Below, piece by piece: positions 44,501 to 51,445 of a stretch of DNA of 64,000 nt. How positions within the stretch are numbered: the first letter of the stretch is position 1; every line of letters starts with the position of its first letter. Source of the DNA: Planctomycetota bacterium. Its GTDB lineage: Bacteria > Planctomycetota > UBA1135. Where the stretch lies: contig JAJFFC010000008.1 in the NCBI GenBank assembly GCA_021776795.1, positions 62,001 to 126,000 on the forward strand, written 5' to 3'. The notes beneath the pieces are model-generated. The model ran no database searches and was not told the origin of the DNA. It saw nothing but the letters and a program-made list of their open reading frames with translations. A program made the position numbers and the translations under genes.

Positions 44501-44983
44501 CCAACCTTCGCTCGCGGCCGCGGTCGTCTGCATATTTCTGATGGCGCGCTTGGCACCGTCCCGGTGTTGAAGAGTATGTGGCGCATTGCAGGCATCGACC
44601 CTCCTGTGTTTGAATCCGGAGAATTGGACTTCCGTCTGAATGGTGAAGGCCGCATGTACGTCGACAAGCTACAACTGGTCTCACAACTGCTCGATGTCCA
44701 GGGTGAAGGCAGCATCGATTTGGATTCCAGCCTCAACCTCAAAGTCACCATACGCACCTTGAGTTTGCTGGGCCGACTGCCGTTGGTGAAAGACCTACTG
44801 GACTGGCTGATTGAGCAACAGGTTTATGGACCAATTGAAGCGCCAGTGATTCGCCAACGCAGCCTGCGCAAGCTTGCTGGTCAGACCTTTGTCCGCCCAC
44901 CCTTCCCGCTGTGGGTCCCCGAAGCACCGCATCCGAATTGGCGACGCTCGCCAATCGTGCCGCTGGACGCCGGCGTAGAATAA
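41510..44983 (+). CDS. Giant AsmA/TamB-like envelope protein
   Basis: 1157 residues with one N-terminal membrane helix (about 10-30, LGRFSLLFSGLLIISATIKL). A very long, repetitive beta-rich exterior follows, without further helices. Recurring strand patterns such as LQVSAERAWVRWGRGEIGVEGLKL and GLNLDGTFRSPAIG-like units, with a C-terminal AsmA-type end (FESGELDFRLNGEGRMYVDKLQLVSQLLDVQGEGSIDLDSSLNL), are typical of the AsmA/TamB/YhdP superfamily. These form hydrophobic grooves that carry phospholipid between membranes. Coupled by ATGA to alr. Which subfamily it belongs to is not clear. Confidence 0.78.
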   Translation: MMRWIPQTWLGRFSLLFSGLLIISATIKLPLPIRLANTLLEGKAEHLQVSAERAWVRWGRGEIGVEGLKLLHQGEERVSVATLHTFLDLWPTSDAFGRPVFLEVEAPVALLDQELLDDLSKLRSKDPSPFPLRMRIKDADLRWREGVGEAEQMIHVDGLQIQASLSPDGAVANLDGTFRSPAIGPIGLRATANEGLLDWQLDGHWDLALESNLRQLEDLSLALDGVHLQGKAWGTFAQDQPASLQLDSALAMRELTWVDHHLEASDLKIRAVGDLFRGLQVSLEGQHEHLPFQAQAEIHEPFGAYRVEVRSQVREVMANRELVDTLNQILPFLEEILLALEPRGAVDGDFVLTAGAEQDLDWGLRLGGEELQVTWRGILDDDGNRFSFPYPLRRAMGDVWICGDALTFLGSAELAEQGMAHAEGSFDFRPETRQIVVELETTDVALDRRLPNALAGNPDLADLLRNLGSPNGGSVDVGVKLHYFDDELLTQVQGEARDFEATPAFLPLKMSADYAWFQWQPGIAEFGGMLRVMQGDINLFGRAVGNEAEDMRVEVQMRGKDFAPSETELKTLEGYLPLPDGLSRFSLTGPVRLDLAMKMWPQAPERTQLQVHASCDAAKVHWQDLQVDFTPFHGLASFTAVQEDFLLSLPRAWTKVEDGAVLGSLVATSFPNASTAVVEAKGLAVTSQRVQDLQRLTGQEVWGSHLNWAGAVDLSAQLNLEQLEDFDASLAFQPLLLTPVDVPDATPLRIAGRIDGRPGRLTADDLRFESDSLSLSFRDLRATLDGQDLHADARLAKGTSLELNADVAALIGPEERAAFEAIGLRGRLLAEDVHVHADYSTDGSLSLSALGKLRTEGIGMAGPLALTEGESELVIEEATLKDKELHAIVRLESGSGLLGGMQLEETAAHIVLTPEKVHVSDFQANLLGGRVHSQGLDAEGNPSPGKMTLGLTPQAPISLQCYLDGLELERMREELGLGGSLAGLVHGDLRFSSPTPSPTFARGRGRLHISDGALGTVPVLKSMWRIAGIDPPVFESGELDFRLNGEGRMYVDKLQLVSQLLDVQGEGSIDLDSSLNLKVTIRTLSLLGRLPLVKDLLDWLIEQQVYGPIEAPVIRQRSLRKLAGQTFVRPPFPLWVPEAPHPNWRRSPIVPLDAGVE

Positions 44984-45023
44984 GCCCGAGCTTCCTAAGT
45001 TCGCTAAGCGTCCCACGAATCCT

Positions 45024-46118
45024 ATGAGTTCACTCCATGCTGTCATCATGGCCGGAGGTTCCGGCACCCGTTTCTGGCCGGAAAGCCGAGTCCATCGCCC
45101 GAAGCAGCTGCTGCCGATTACCGGCGGAGCTTCCATGCTCGCCGAAACCGTGGCGCGACTCGACCCCCTCGTGCCCGCAGAACGGGTTTGGATTGTGACC
45201 AATGCGCGCCAAGTCGAAGGCGTGATTGCGGCCTGTCCAGGAGTTCCTCGGGACCAAATCTTGGTCGAACCTTGCGCACGCAACACGGCCCCCTGTGTGG
45301 GCTTGGCTGCCGAAGCGCTGCATGCGGTCGACCCCGATGCCACCATGGCAGTTCTTCCGGCTGACCATGTCATTCGCCCCGCGGAAGAGTTTCAACGCAG
45401 CCTGCAAGCGGGCCTGCAAGCTTGCGCCGACGAGGGCAGCTTTCTGACTTACGGCATTCCTCCGCAGTGGCCAGCCACTGGATATGGCTACATCCAAGCC
45501 GGTCAGAGTTTGGGCGAGAAAGAAGGCTTGGAGTACTTCCAAGTGGATTGCTTCCGCGAAAAGCCGGATCTGGAAACCGCGACCGCCTTCCTCGAACAGG
45601 GTGGCTTTTATTGGAATGCCGGCATCTTTATGTGGCGCGTTTCCACCATTCGCCAAGCGATTGCCACGCATATGCCAGACCTCGCGAGTGGACTGCAAAC
45701 CATCCGTAATTCTTGGGGTGGCGAGAATGCAGAAGGCGTTTTAGAAGAGGTTTATCCCACGCTTCCGTCGGTTCCGGTGGACATCGGCATCATGGAAAAG
45801 GTCGATGGCGTGCGCGTCATGACCACCCCCTATCACTGGAGCGATGTCGGTTCGTGGAAGGCCTTGTACGAAGAGGTCGACAAAGATGAGCATGGCAATG
45901 CCGCGGTGTTGCCGCAGGGTGGCATGCTGCTCGCCGAAGAGGCGGAGCGCGTGTTGGCCTACAGCAGCAAAGAGCAGGTGATTGCGGTTCTGGGTTTAGA
46001 TGACATCGTGGTGGTGCGCACCGACGATGCAATCTTGGTCGCCCCGCGCGAACGCGCGGAAGAAGTGAAGCGTTTCGTCAATCGCCTTGGCGACATGGGG
46101 CGCGACGATCTGCTCTAA
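45024..46118 (+). CDS. manC: Mannose-1-phosphate guanylyltransferase
   Basis: 364 residues. It makes GDP-mannose from mannose-1-phosphate and GTP. The nucleotidyltransferase signature MAGGSGTRFWPESR and RPKQLLPI is at about 9-31. Later blocks are VLPADHVI, GYGYIQAG, FREKPDLETATAFL, FYWNAGIFMWRV and EKVDGVRVMTTPYHWSDVGSWKAL. The second cupin-type isomerase domain of bifunctional ManC/AlgA is absent, so only the transferase activity is predicted. The product would feed surface glycans. Confidence 0.93.
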   Translation: MSSLHAVIMAGGSGTRFWPESRVHRPKQLLPITGGASMLAETVARLDPLVPAERVWIVTNARQVEGVIAACPGVPRDQILVEPCARNTAPCVGLAAEALHAVDPDATMAVLPADHVIRPAEEFQRSLQAGLQACADEGSFLTYGIPPQWPATGYGYIQAGQSLGEKEGLEYFQVDCFREKPDLETATAFLEQGGFYWNAGIFMWRVSTIRQAIATHMPDLASGLQTIRNSWGGENAEGVLEEVYPTLPSVPVDIGIMEKVDGVRVMTTPYHWSDVGSWKALYEEVDKDEHGNAAVLPQGGMLLAEEAERVLAYSSKEQVIAVLGLDDIVVVRTDDAILVAPRERAEEVKRFVNRLGDMGRDDLL

Positions 46119-46134
46119 GCAGAGAGGTTCCAAC

Positions 46135-46575
46135 ATGATGGGTCGCGTTTTGGCAGTGGACTATGGCGCCAAGCGCACAGGCTTGGCGGTTTCGGATGCC
46201 CTTGGCATTACGGCGCAACCGTTGGACACCATCCAAACGCCAAGTCTTGACCTCACCATCGATGGCTTGCTTCAAGAAATCGCCGCACGCGATGTCAAAA
46301 AGGTCGTCGTTGGCATGCCCTACTTGCCAGATGGCCGCGAAGGCGAGCAAGTCAAAAAGGTGTGGGTGTTCTTAGATGCGATCAAGGGCAAACTGCCCGC
46401 AGGTGTGCAGCTGTATCACCAAGATGAACGCCACACCACTAAAGAAGCGCGCGGCCTTTTGGCCGATGCTGGCCTACGCGGCAAACGCGCTAAGGCCAAG
46501 GTCGATTGCGTAGCCGCGATGGTGATTTTGCGCGAGTTTCTCGACAACGAAGGCCGTTCCGCTACTGCGCTATAA
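46135..46575 (+). CDS. yqgF: YqgF/RuvX-type pre-16S rRNA nuclease
   Basis: 146 residues from the ATG at 46135, which has GAGAGG about 8 bases upstream; a frame open further upstream overlaps manC and is rejected. The RNase H-like fold has VDYGAKRTGLAVSD with catalytic Asp9, then VVVGMPYLPDGREGEQ, DERHTTKEA (Glu/Asp) and KVDCVAAMVIL with the last Asp. The family processes the 5' end of 16S rRNA. Its stop codon lies inside the -10 box of the RNase P RNA gene. Confidence 0.92.
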   Translation: MMGRVLAVDYGAKRTGLAVSDALGITAQPLDTIQTPSLDLTIDGLLQEIAARDVKKVVVGMPYLPDGREGEQVKKVWVFLDAIKGKLPAGVQLYHQDERHTTKEARGLLADAGLRGKRAKAKVDCVAAMVILREFLDNEGRSATAL

Positions 46576-46576
46576 T
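46571..46576 (+). promoter_or_regulatory. -10 element of rnpB
   Basis: A perfect TATAAT that overlaps the last two codons of yqgF. It is about 5 bases before the predicted RNA 5' end. No convincing -35 is found at 16-18 bp spacing. Confidence 0.55.
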
Positions 46577-46580
46577 CTGG

Positions 46581-46947
46581 GCGAGTGTCGTCTGGACGGC
46601 CGCGTATGACCTTGTGTCATCCGAGGAAAGTCCGGACTCCAAAGGGCGCGATGGTGGATAACGTCCACCGGGGGCAACCCCAGGGAAAGTGCCGCAGAAA
46701 GCAAACCGCCTAAGTCCTTCGGGGCCGGTAAGGGTGAAAGGGTGAGGTAAGAGCTCACCGCGCGTTTGGTGACAAACGTGGCAGGGTAAACCCCATCGGG
46801 AGAAAGCTCACGTAGGGAGGGTAGGTGCGGCCCGTACTGTTTGAACCTCCGGGTAGAGCGTTAGAGGCCTCTGGCAACAGGGGTCCTAGAGAAATGGTCG
46901 TCACCTCCGCAAGGAGGAACAGGATCCGGCTTATAGGCGGCACTCAC
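46581..46947 (+). ncRNA. rnpB: RNase P RNA (bacterial class A)
   Basis: The catalytic RNA of RNase P. The conserved 5' core GAGGAAAGTCCGGACTCC is at 46623-46640. Then follow GCAGAAA (46693-46699), the GGTAAGGGTGAAAGGGTG region (46727-46744), and 3' GGATCCGGCTTATAG (46922-46936). The P1 helix can be closed by GAGTGTC (46583-46589) with GGCACTC (46939-46945), including one G-U pair. A T6 run at 46948-46953 likely ends transcription. The length of about 367 nt is normal for type A. Confidence 0.95.
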
Positions 46948-47057
46948 TTTTTTACCCCTACATGTAGTGCCGATTATGCAGGCCTAGTTCTCCACAATTA
47001 CGCAACATCTAGTGGTTTTCCCTTGCAGAATCTGGCCCGATGGGCAGAATCGGGGGC

Positions 47058-47717
47058 ATGGAGTTCGTCTGGGTAGTTCCCCGTCAGGTGTTATTCGCAG
47101 ATGCGGCACCTCATGGCCTCCTGCCACTCGGGGCAGAAGAGCTGGAAGAACGCTTTCTTGGCCCCGCGCGCGAGGAAGGCTTTTTCATCGAGCGTCGCTA
47201 CGCCGAAGAGCACGCCACCTACAAACAGCCAATTCCCTATGTCGCTGTTTGCCATCAGGATCGGGTGCTGTGCTTGACTCGTCTCAAAACCCAGGGCGAA
47301 AGCCGTCTTCACGGCAAGCGCTCGATTGGCGTCGGCGGGCATATCAACCCCTGCGATCAGCCTCTCGAAGCGGGCCAATCGGATTTGTTTCGACAAGCCT
47401 GCCTGCGCGAACTTCATGAAGAACTCGTGCTTCCACCGCAAGCCGGTGAGCTTCTGCAACCCGTGGGTCTCCTCAACGATGACACCACTGCGGTCGGCGC
47501 GGTCCATGTGGGCCTGGTCTACCGCCTCGACGCCTCGTCCCTCCCGGCGTCGTCTTTGTCCATTCGCGAAAGTTCGGCCATGACCGGCGGCCTCGAGCCC
47601 CTGTCAGAGCTGGAACAACTCGCCCAGTCCGACGCGTCTCCCTTCGAGACTTGGTCGACCTTGCTACTGCAGGCCGGTGTCCTTCGCGCCGCCGCGCCCG
47701 CACACGTCTTGAGCTGA
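47058..47717 (+). CDS. Nudix-family hydrolase (COG4112-like)
   Basis: 219 residues from the ATG at 47058; an ATG six codons earlier (47040) is an alternative. The N-terminus EFVWVVPRQVLFAD and the block RLHGKRSIGVGGHINPCDQPL lead into a Nudix-like helix QACLRELHEELVL. The glycines and REL-HEEL match the Nudix box, but about five extra residues lie between the GGH and REL parts, as in COG4112-type proteins. The substrate is unknown. The roughly 100 bp upstream after rnpB contain no gene. Confidence 0.83.
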   Translation: MEFVWVVPRQVLFADAAPHGLLPLGAEELEERFLGPAREEGFFIERRYAEEHATYKQPIPYVAVCHQDRVLCLTRLKTQGESRLHGKRSIGVGGHINPCDQPLEAGQSDLFRQACLRELHEELVLPPQAGELLQPVGLLNDDTTAVGAVHVGLVYRLDASSLPASSLSIRESSAMTGGLEPLSELEQLAQSDASPFETWSTLLLQAGVLRAAAPAHVLS

Positions 47718-47749
47718 TTTTCTCCCCCCAAACTCACTGCAACGCTGCC

Positions 47750-47977
47750 ATGGTCCGTCCTGTTCCTCCTTCTGAACTCCCTGAACCGAGTCCTTTGTCT
47801 GCCCGACTGAAAGAAGGCATGACCAAGTATTCCGTCCGCCTCCGCTTCCGTGATGGTCGCGAAGAGCGCGGCGCCATTACTTTTGTCGAGCGCCTTGGTC
47901 GCGGTCGCCTGATCGACATTGAGCGCGAGTTCGCGATGGACTTCGACCTCAACGAACTCAGCGGTATCGACTACTAG
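47750..47977 (+). CDS. Small protein of unknown function
   Basis: 75 residues from the ATG at 47750. A proline-rich N-terminus (MVRPVPPSELPEPSPL) precedes a compact stretch of alternating beta-strands (KYSVRLRFRDGREERGAITFVERLGRGRLIDIE). An acidic end, FDLNELSGIDY, follows. I do not recognise the family. It lies 32 bp after the Nudix gene on the same strand and converges with fdhD. It could be a small beta-barrel or domain; the evidence for coding is the clean frame only. Confidence 0.5.
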   Translation: MVRPVPPSELPEPSPLSARLKEGMTKYSVRLRFRDGREERGAITFVERLGRGRLIDIEREFAMDFDLNELSGIDY

Positions 47978-47984
47978 ACTGTCA

Positions 47985-48845
47985 TCAGGTCATGACGAAC
48001 TGGGTGCGCCCCGCATAGGCAGAAACGCCTGCATCGCGCACCCAGGCAAACAGACCTAGCTGAGTGGCCTCGGCGGCTTCAATCGCCAGCGAGCTCGGCA
48101 TGCCCACGCCGGCTATCCAAGACAGGCCAGCCAGAACCGCCTTCTGCACCAACTCGTAGGAGAGGCGACCGCTCACCAGCAAGGCCGTGGGTGCCGCCAG
48201 CGGATAATCCCCCGCACGCAAACGCGCCCCAAGCAACTTATCTACGGCATTGTGGCGGCCGACGTCTTCCGCGACATCGAGGAGCGGCCCCTTGGCGTCG
48301 GCACGCACCAATGCAGCGCCATGACAGCCTGCCGTGAGCGCAAAGAGATCCTGCGCCTTCCTTAAGGTGCGAAATGCCGTCAACATGTCTGCCACAGCAA
48401 GTTGCGCCGGGGGCTCCGGAGTGCGATGAGGTGCGGCCTGACGCAAATCGGCCACCGTTTTCCCTCCGCAAAGGCCACAAGAAGAGGCCACCATGCGGCT
48501 TTGGTGTGCCGAGGGGTCGAAGGCTACGCCCGGAGCCAGCGCGACATTGCATATGCGCCCCATGTCTTCCTCACCACCTCGCGGAGCGCAGGGAGCCACC
48601 GCCGACAAGTCTTCCGAACCAGAAAGCAGGCCTTCGGCCGCAAGAAAACCGCAGGCGAGATCTTCCTCGCGCCCTGGTGTGCACATTAAGACGGCATAAT
48701 CATGCCCCTGGACGCGCACGCCCAAGGGTTCCTCGATGGCGACATGGTCCGCCTCTGGCGCGGCGGCGGCGTGGCCAGAGGACACGCGCGTGCGCAAAAT
48801 GCGAGCAGCGCCAAGAGGCGGCGGCGAGGAGGGATCGATGTCCAT
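47985..48845 (-). CDS. fdhD: Formate dehydrogenase accessory sulfurtransferase FdhD
   Basis: 286 residues from the ATG at 48845; earlier in-frame starts would run into the ArsC-like gene. FdhD transfers sulfur from IscS to the molybdenum or tungsten bis-MGD cofactor. Diagnostic blocks are HVAIEEPLGVRVQG, CTPGREEDLACGFLAAEG, SSCGLCGGKT with the sulfur-carrying Cys123 and Cys126, GCHGAALV and EDVGRHNAVDKLLG. No formate dehydrogenase or molybdopterin gene lies nearby, so the client enzyme is elsewhere. Confidence 0.94.
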   Translation of the reverse strand: MDIDPSSPPPLGAARILRTRVSSGHAAAAPEADHVAIEEPLGVRVQGHDYAVLMCTPGREEDLACGFLAAEGLLSGSEDLSAVAPCAPRGGEEDMGRICNVALAPGVAFDPSAHQSRMVASSCGLCGGKTVADLRQAAPHRTPEPPAQLAVADMLTAFRTLRKAQDLFALTAGCHGAALVRADAKGPLLDVAEDVGRHNAVDKLLGARLRAGDYPLAAPTALLVSGRLSYELVQKAVLAGLSWIAGVGMPSSLAIEAAEATQLGLFAWVRDAGVSAYAGRTQFVMT

Positions 48846-48927
48846 TCCAAGAGGAAGGCGGCCCAGTGGAGAACCACAGGGCCGCCTTGTCCATCCTAGC
48901 CGCGAGAGGCCAGGAAATGCTTTGCGC

Positions 48928-49272
48928 TTAGCGCAGGAAGGTTGCGTAATCGGCTTCGTCGAAACCGAGAATCGCCTTCTCGCCACGAGCCAGAAGCGGG
49001 CGACGGATCATGTCCGGGTTGGCACGCAACAGGTCGACAACTTCCTTCTTGGTTTTGAAGGTGGCATTCTCGATGTCGTTTTCTTTGTATCCCTTAGCGC
49101 GCTTGTTGAACGCACCTTTGGGGTCGAGGGCATCGACTGCTTTTTCCAGAAGCTTCTTCGCAGGAGGAGACTTCATGATGTCGAGAACCTCAAAAGAGAC
49201 ATCTTTCTTTTCGAGGTATTTGACTGCCTTGAGACAGGACTTGCAGTTCGGCTTAATGTAGAGCTTGACCAC
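48928..49272 (-). CDS. ArsC/Spx-family thioredoxin-like protein
   Basis: 114 residues from a GTG at 49272. The N-terminus VKLYIKPNCKSCLKAVKYL holds Cys10 and Cys13 in a CxxC. Later blocks FEVLDIMKSPP and the C-terminal RRPLLARGEKAILGFDEADY match the Spx/ArsC/YffB group. Arsenate reductases of this family normally keep one Cys plus an Arg triad. The paired Cys and RRPLL point more to a Spx-like or glutaredoxin-linked role. A good promoter lies about 140 bp upstream. Confidence 0.87.
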   Translation of the reverse strand: MVKLYIKPNCKSCLKAVKYLEKKDVSFEVLDIMKSPPAKKLLEKAVDALDPKGAFNKRAKGYKENDIENATFKTKKEVVDLLRANPDMIRRPLLARGEKAILGFDEADYATFLR

Positions 49273-49497
49273 GCTGGTTTCGTTCTGGGTTTCTTCGGAG
49301 AGCGCCGGTGCGGGCGCGGGCCGGGTCAGCTAATCTTGCGATCCTGTGCTCAGGGCCGTGTGAGAGGCCCTTAAAGGGCCAATAACAGGTCTGAGACGCC
49401 CGGTAGAAGCCCTATTCTACCCCGAAAGGACAAATTCGGCAAGACATCAAGACGAGGCCCTTGTAAGCCTCTGCGTGGCCCCAGGCAGCCCTAAGGC
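49273..49497 (-). other. 225-bp intergenic region with no visible gene
   Basis: No open frame above 15 codons was found on either strand. It holds a promoter-like pair (49414-49442), a 15-bp inverted repeat GGCCCTTAAAGGGCC (49366-49380), and the leader of the ArsC/Spx-like gene. The leader of about 135 bases is long enough to fold, but I match no known riboswitch or small RNA. Confidence 0.45.
49414..49442 (-). promoter_or_regulatory. Putative sigma70-type promoter of the ArsC/Spx-like gene
   Basis: On the minus strand TTGCCG (49437-49442), a 17-bp spacer and TAGAAT (49414-49419) are followed by a start near 49407. The spacing is ideal and the -10 matches five of six positions. It would leave a leader of about 135 bases before the GTG at 49272. 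Confidence 0.5.
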
Positions 49498-49881
49498 CTA
49501 GGCTTCCTCGGCGGGGCGGAAATCTTGCATCAGGCGCACCAAATTGGCGGCGAAAGTGGAGCGCGGAATCACCTCAACCCCGGCGGCGAGGCCGCGAGCG
49601 ATGAGATTGTCATCTTCATGGGCGCTGAACACGATGAAATGCCAGCCAGCGGAGCGTTGGTCAGCGCGGAGGGCCTCCAAGGCAGCAGGAGCGTCGCAGC
49701 CCTGGTCTTCCAGGTCAATCACCACCCCTAGTGAGGGCTGGCTCAGCATGCTTTCGACGAAATGATCTTGCTCTGGGTCGACCCAAATAGGCTCACGGCC
49801 CACAGCTTTGAGCGTGGTCGTAATCCTGTCCTGGAAAAAGGCCTCCGAAACAAGAAGGAGGACGGATTGTGTGGAGGTCAT
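49498..49881 (-). CDS. Degenerate response-regulator receiver protein
   Basis: 127 residues, one receiver-like domain and nothing else. A central strand VVIDLED carries Asp56 at the phospho-acceptor position and FSAHED a Ser86 at the Thr/Ser position. The acidic pair normally present after the first strand is replaced (LLLVSEAFFQD), and the conserved Lys is Arg107 (VIPRS). It is probably a pseudo-receiver or a signal-blind binding module. It is divergent from an aldehyde dehydrogenase and about 1.5 kb from a hybrid histidine kinase. Confidence 0.77.
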   Translation of the reverse strand: MTSTQSVLLLVSEAFFQDRITTTLKAVGREPIWVDPEQDHFVESMLSQPSLGVVIDLEDQGCDAPAALEALRADQRSAGWHFIVFSAHEDDNLIARGLAAGVEVIPRSTFAANLVRLMQDFRPAEEA

Positions 49882-49975
49882 GAATCCAGCGCGTGCCGCG
49901 ATTGATCGGCATGCTCACCCCTACAATCGGCATTCTGAAAGCTTTGCTGACCCCCTGATTCAGGAAAATCCACCA

Positions 49976-51445
49976 GTGTCCACCACAACCGACATCCTTC
50001 CAGCCGCCCATTTCATTGGCGGCGAGTGGAGTCCAGCCTCTTCTGGCAAGACTTCCGGCTCCATTGACCCTGCTACCGAGGAAATTCACGCCGAATTGGC
50101 CGCTGGCGACGCCTCGGACGTTGATCGCGCCGTTCTGGCTGCCCGCGAGTCCTTCGACACCGGTATTTGGCGCAATATGCCTCCTGCCAAGCGCTCGCGC
50201 ATCCTGTGGAAGATGGCCGACCTGATTGATCAAAACCGCGCCGCCATCGCCCATGCCGAGACCATGGACACCGGTAAGACCGCTTTTGATAGCGGCAAGA
50301 TTGAAATTCCCCTGGTCGCCGAGATTTTTCGCTACTACGCCGGCTGGGTGACCAAGCTCGAGGGCTCGGTGCTGCCTTTGCCTGGCGACTCGCTCGGCCT
50401 TTCCCTGCGCGAGCCTGTGGGTGTGTGCGGCATGATCACGCCGTGGAACTTCCCGATGCTCCTCGCGGCCTGGAAAGTGGCTCCAGCTTTGGCCTGCGGC
50501 AACAGCATTGTGCTCAAACCCAGCGAACAAACCTCCTTCAGTTCCTTGTGGATGGCCAAGCTCGCCGCTGAAGCCGGTGTGCCCGCTGGCGTGTTCAATG
50601 TCGTCACTGGTGGTGGCCGCGCCGTCGGCACGCCCTTGGTGCAACACCCGGGCGTCGACAAGATCAGCTTCACCGGTTCCACCGAAGTGGGCCGCATGGT
50701 CCAGCGCGAAGCCTCCAACACCCTCAAGCGCGTCACCCTCGAACTGGGTGGCAAGTCCCCCAACATTGTCTTCGACGACGCCGACCTCAAGGCCGCCGTC
50801 CGCGGTGCCGCCACCGGCATCTTCTACAATAAGGGCGAAGTTTGCGCGGCTGGCTCTCGGGTATTGGTGCAGCGTGGCGTCTATGAAGAGTTTCTCGCTG
50901 GCATCGAAAAGATGGCCGGCAAGACCACGGTTGGTCACCCTCTCGCCGAAGGCACGCGCATGGGCCCAGTCTGTAACGCAGACCAATACAAGTCGGTGCT
51001 CGAGTTCATCGAGAAGGGCAAAGCCGAAGGCGCGCGCTTGCTCGCCGGTGGACAGTCTCTGCAAGACGAAGTGGGTAACGGCAAGGGTTATTACATTGCT
51101 GCCACCGTGTTTGCCGATGTCGACCCCAAGGCCACCATCGCCCAAGAAGAAATCTTTGGCCCGGTGCTTGCGGTCACGCCCTTTGATACCGAAGAAGATG
51201 CCCTGCGCATAGCCCATGACACCCGCTACGGCCTCGCCGCTGGCGTTTGGAGTCAAGATCTCAAGCGCGCGATTGGATTCGCCAAAGCTCTGCGCGCGGG
51301 AACGGTTTGGGTTAACACCTACAACCTGTATGACCCCGGTATGGCCTTTGGTGGCTTCAAGGAGTCGGGCTTCGGTCGCGATTTAGGCCGCCAAGCCCTC
51401 GACGCTTACACCGAATCGAAGTCGGTGTGGATTAACCTGAGCTAA
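49976..51445 (+). CDS. NAD(P)-dependent aldehyde dehydrogenase
   Basis: 489 residues from a GTG at 49976. An ATG at 49880 would add 32 residues and would abut the divergent receiver gene with no promoter space, so GTG is preferred. Active-site residues are Asn158 (TPWNFP), Lys181 (LKPSEQT), Glu256 (LELGGKSP) and Cys290 (GEVCAAGS). Glycine-rich FTGSTEVGR binds the dinucleotide. The family oxidises aldehydes to acids; betaine-aldehyde or gamma-aminobutyraldehyde-like enzymes are closest by eye. Substrate uncertain. The 3' end overlaps the convergent kinase gene by 14 bp. Confidence 0.93.
   Translation: MSTTTDILPAAHFIGGEWSPASSGKTSGSIDPATEEIHAELAAGDASDVDRAVLAARESFDTGIWRNMPPAKRSRILWKMADLIDQNRAAIAHAETMDTGKTAFDSGKIEIPLVAEIFRYYAGWVTKLEGSVLPLPGDSLGLSLREPVGVCGMITPWNFPMLLAAWKVAPALACGNSIVLKPSEQTSFSSLWMAKLAAEAGVPAGVFNVVTGGGRAVGTPLVQHPGVDKISFTGSTEVGRMVQREASNTLKRVTLELGGKSPNIVFDDADLKAAVRGAATGIFYNKGEVCAAGSRVLVQRGVYEEFLAGIEKMAGKTTVGHPLAEGTRMGPVCNADQYKSVLEFIEKGKAEGARLLAGGQSLQDEVGNGKGYYIAATVFADVDPKATIAQEEIFGPVLAVTPFDTEEDALRIAHDTRYGLAAGVWSQDLKRAIGFAKALRAGTVWVNTYNLYDPGMAFGGFKESGFGRDLGRQALDAYTESKSVWINLS

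Noticed and set aside
49273-49497. 6S RNA, SRP RNA or riboswitch in the intergenic region.
   Set aside because: I could not match conserved core motifs (for example the SRP GGAAG tetraloop region) or any known aptamer.
49793-51256. 487-codon minus-strand open frame.
   Set aside because: It is fully antisense to the well-supported aldehyde dehydrogenase and has a composition typical of an antisense shadow in GC-rich DNA.
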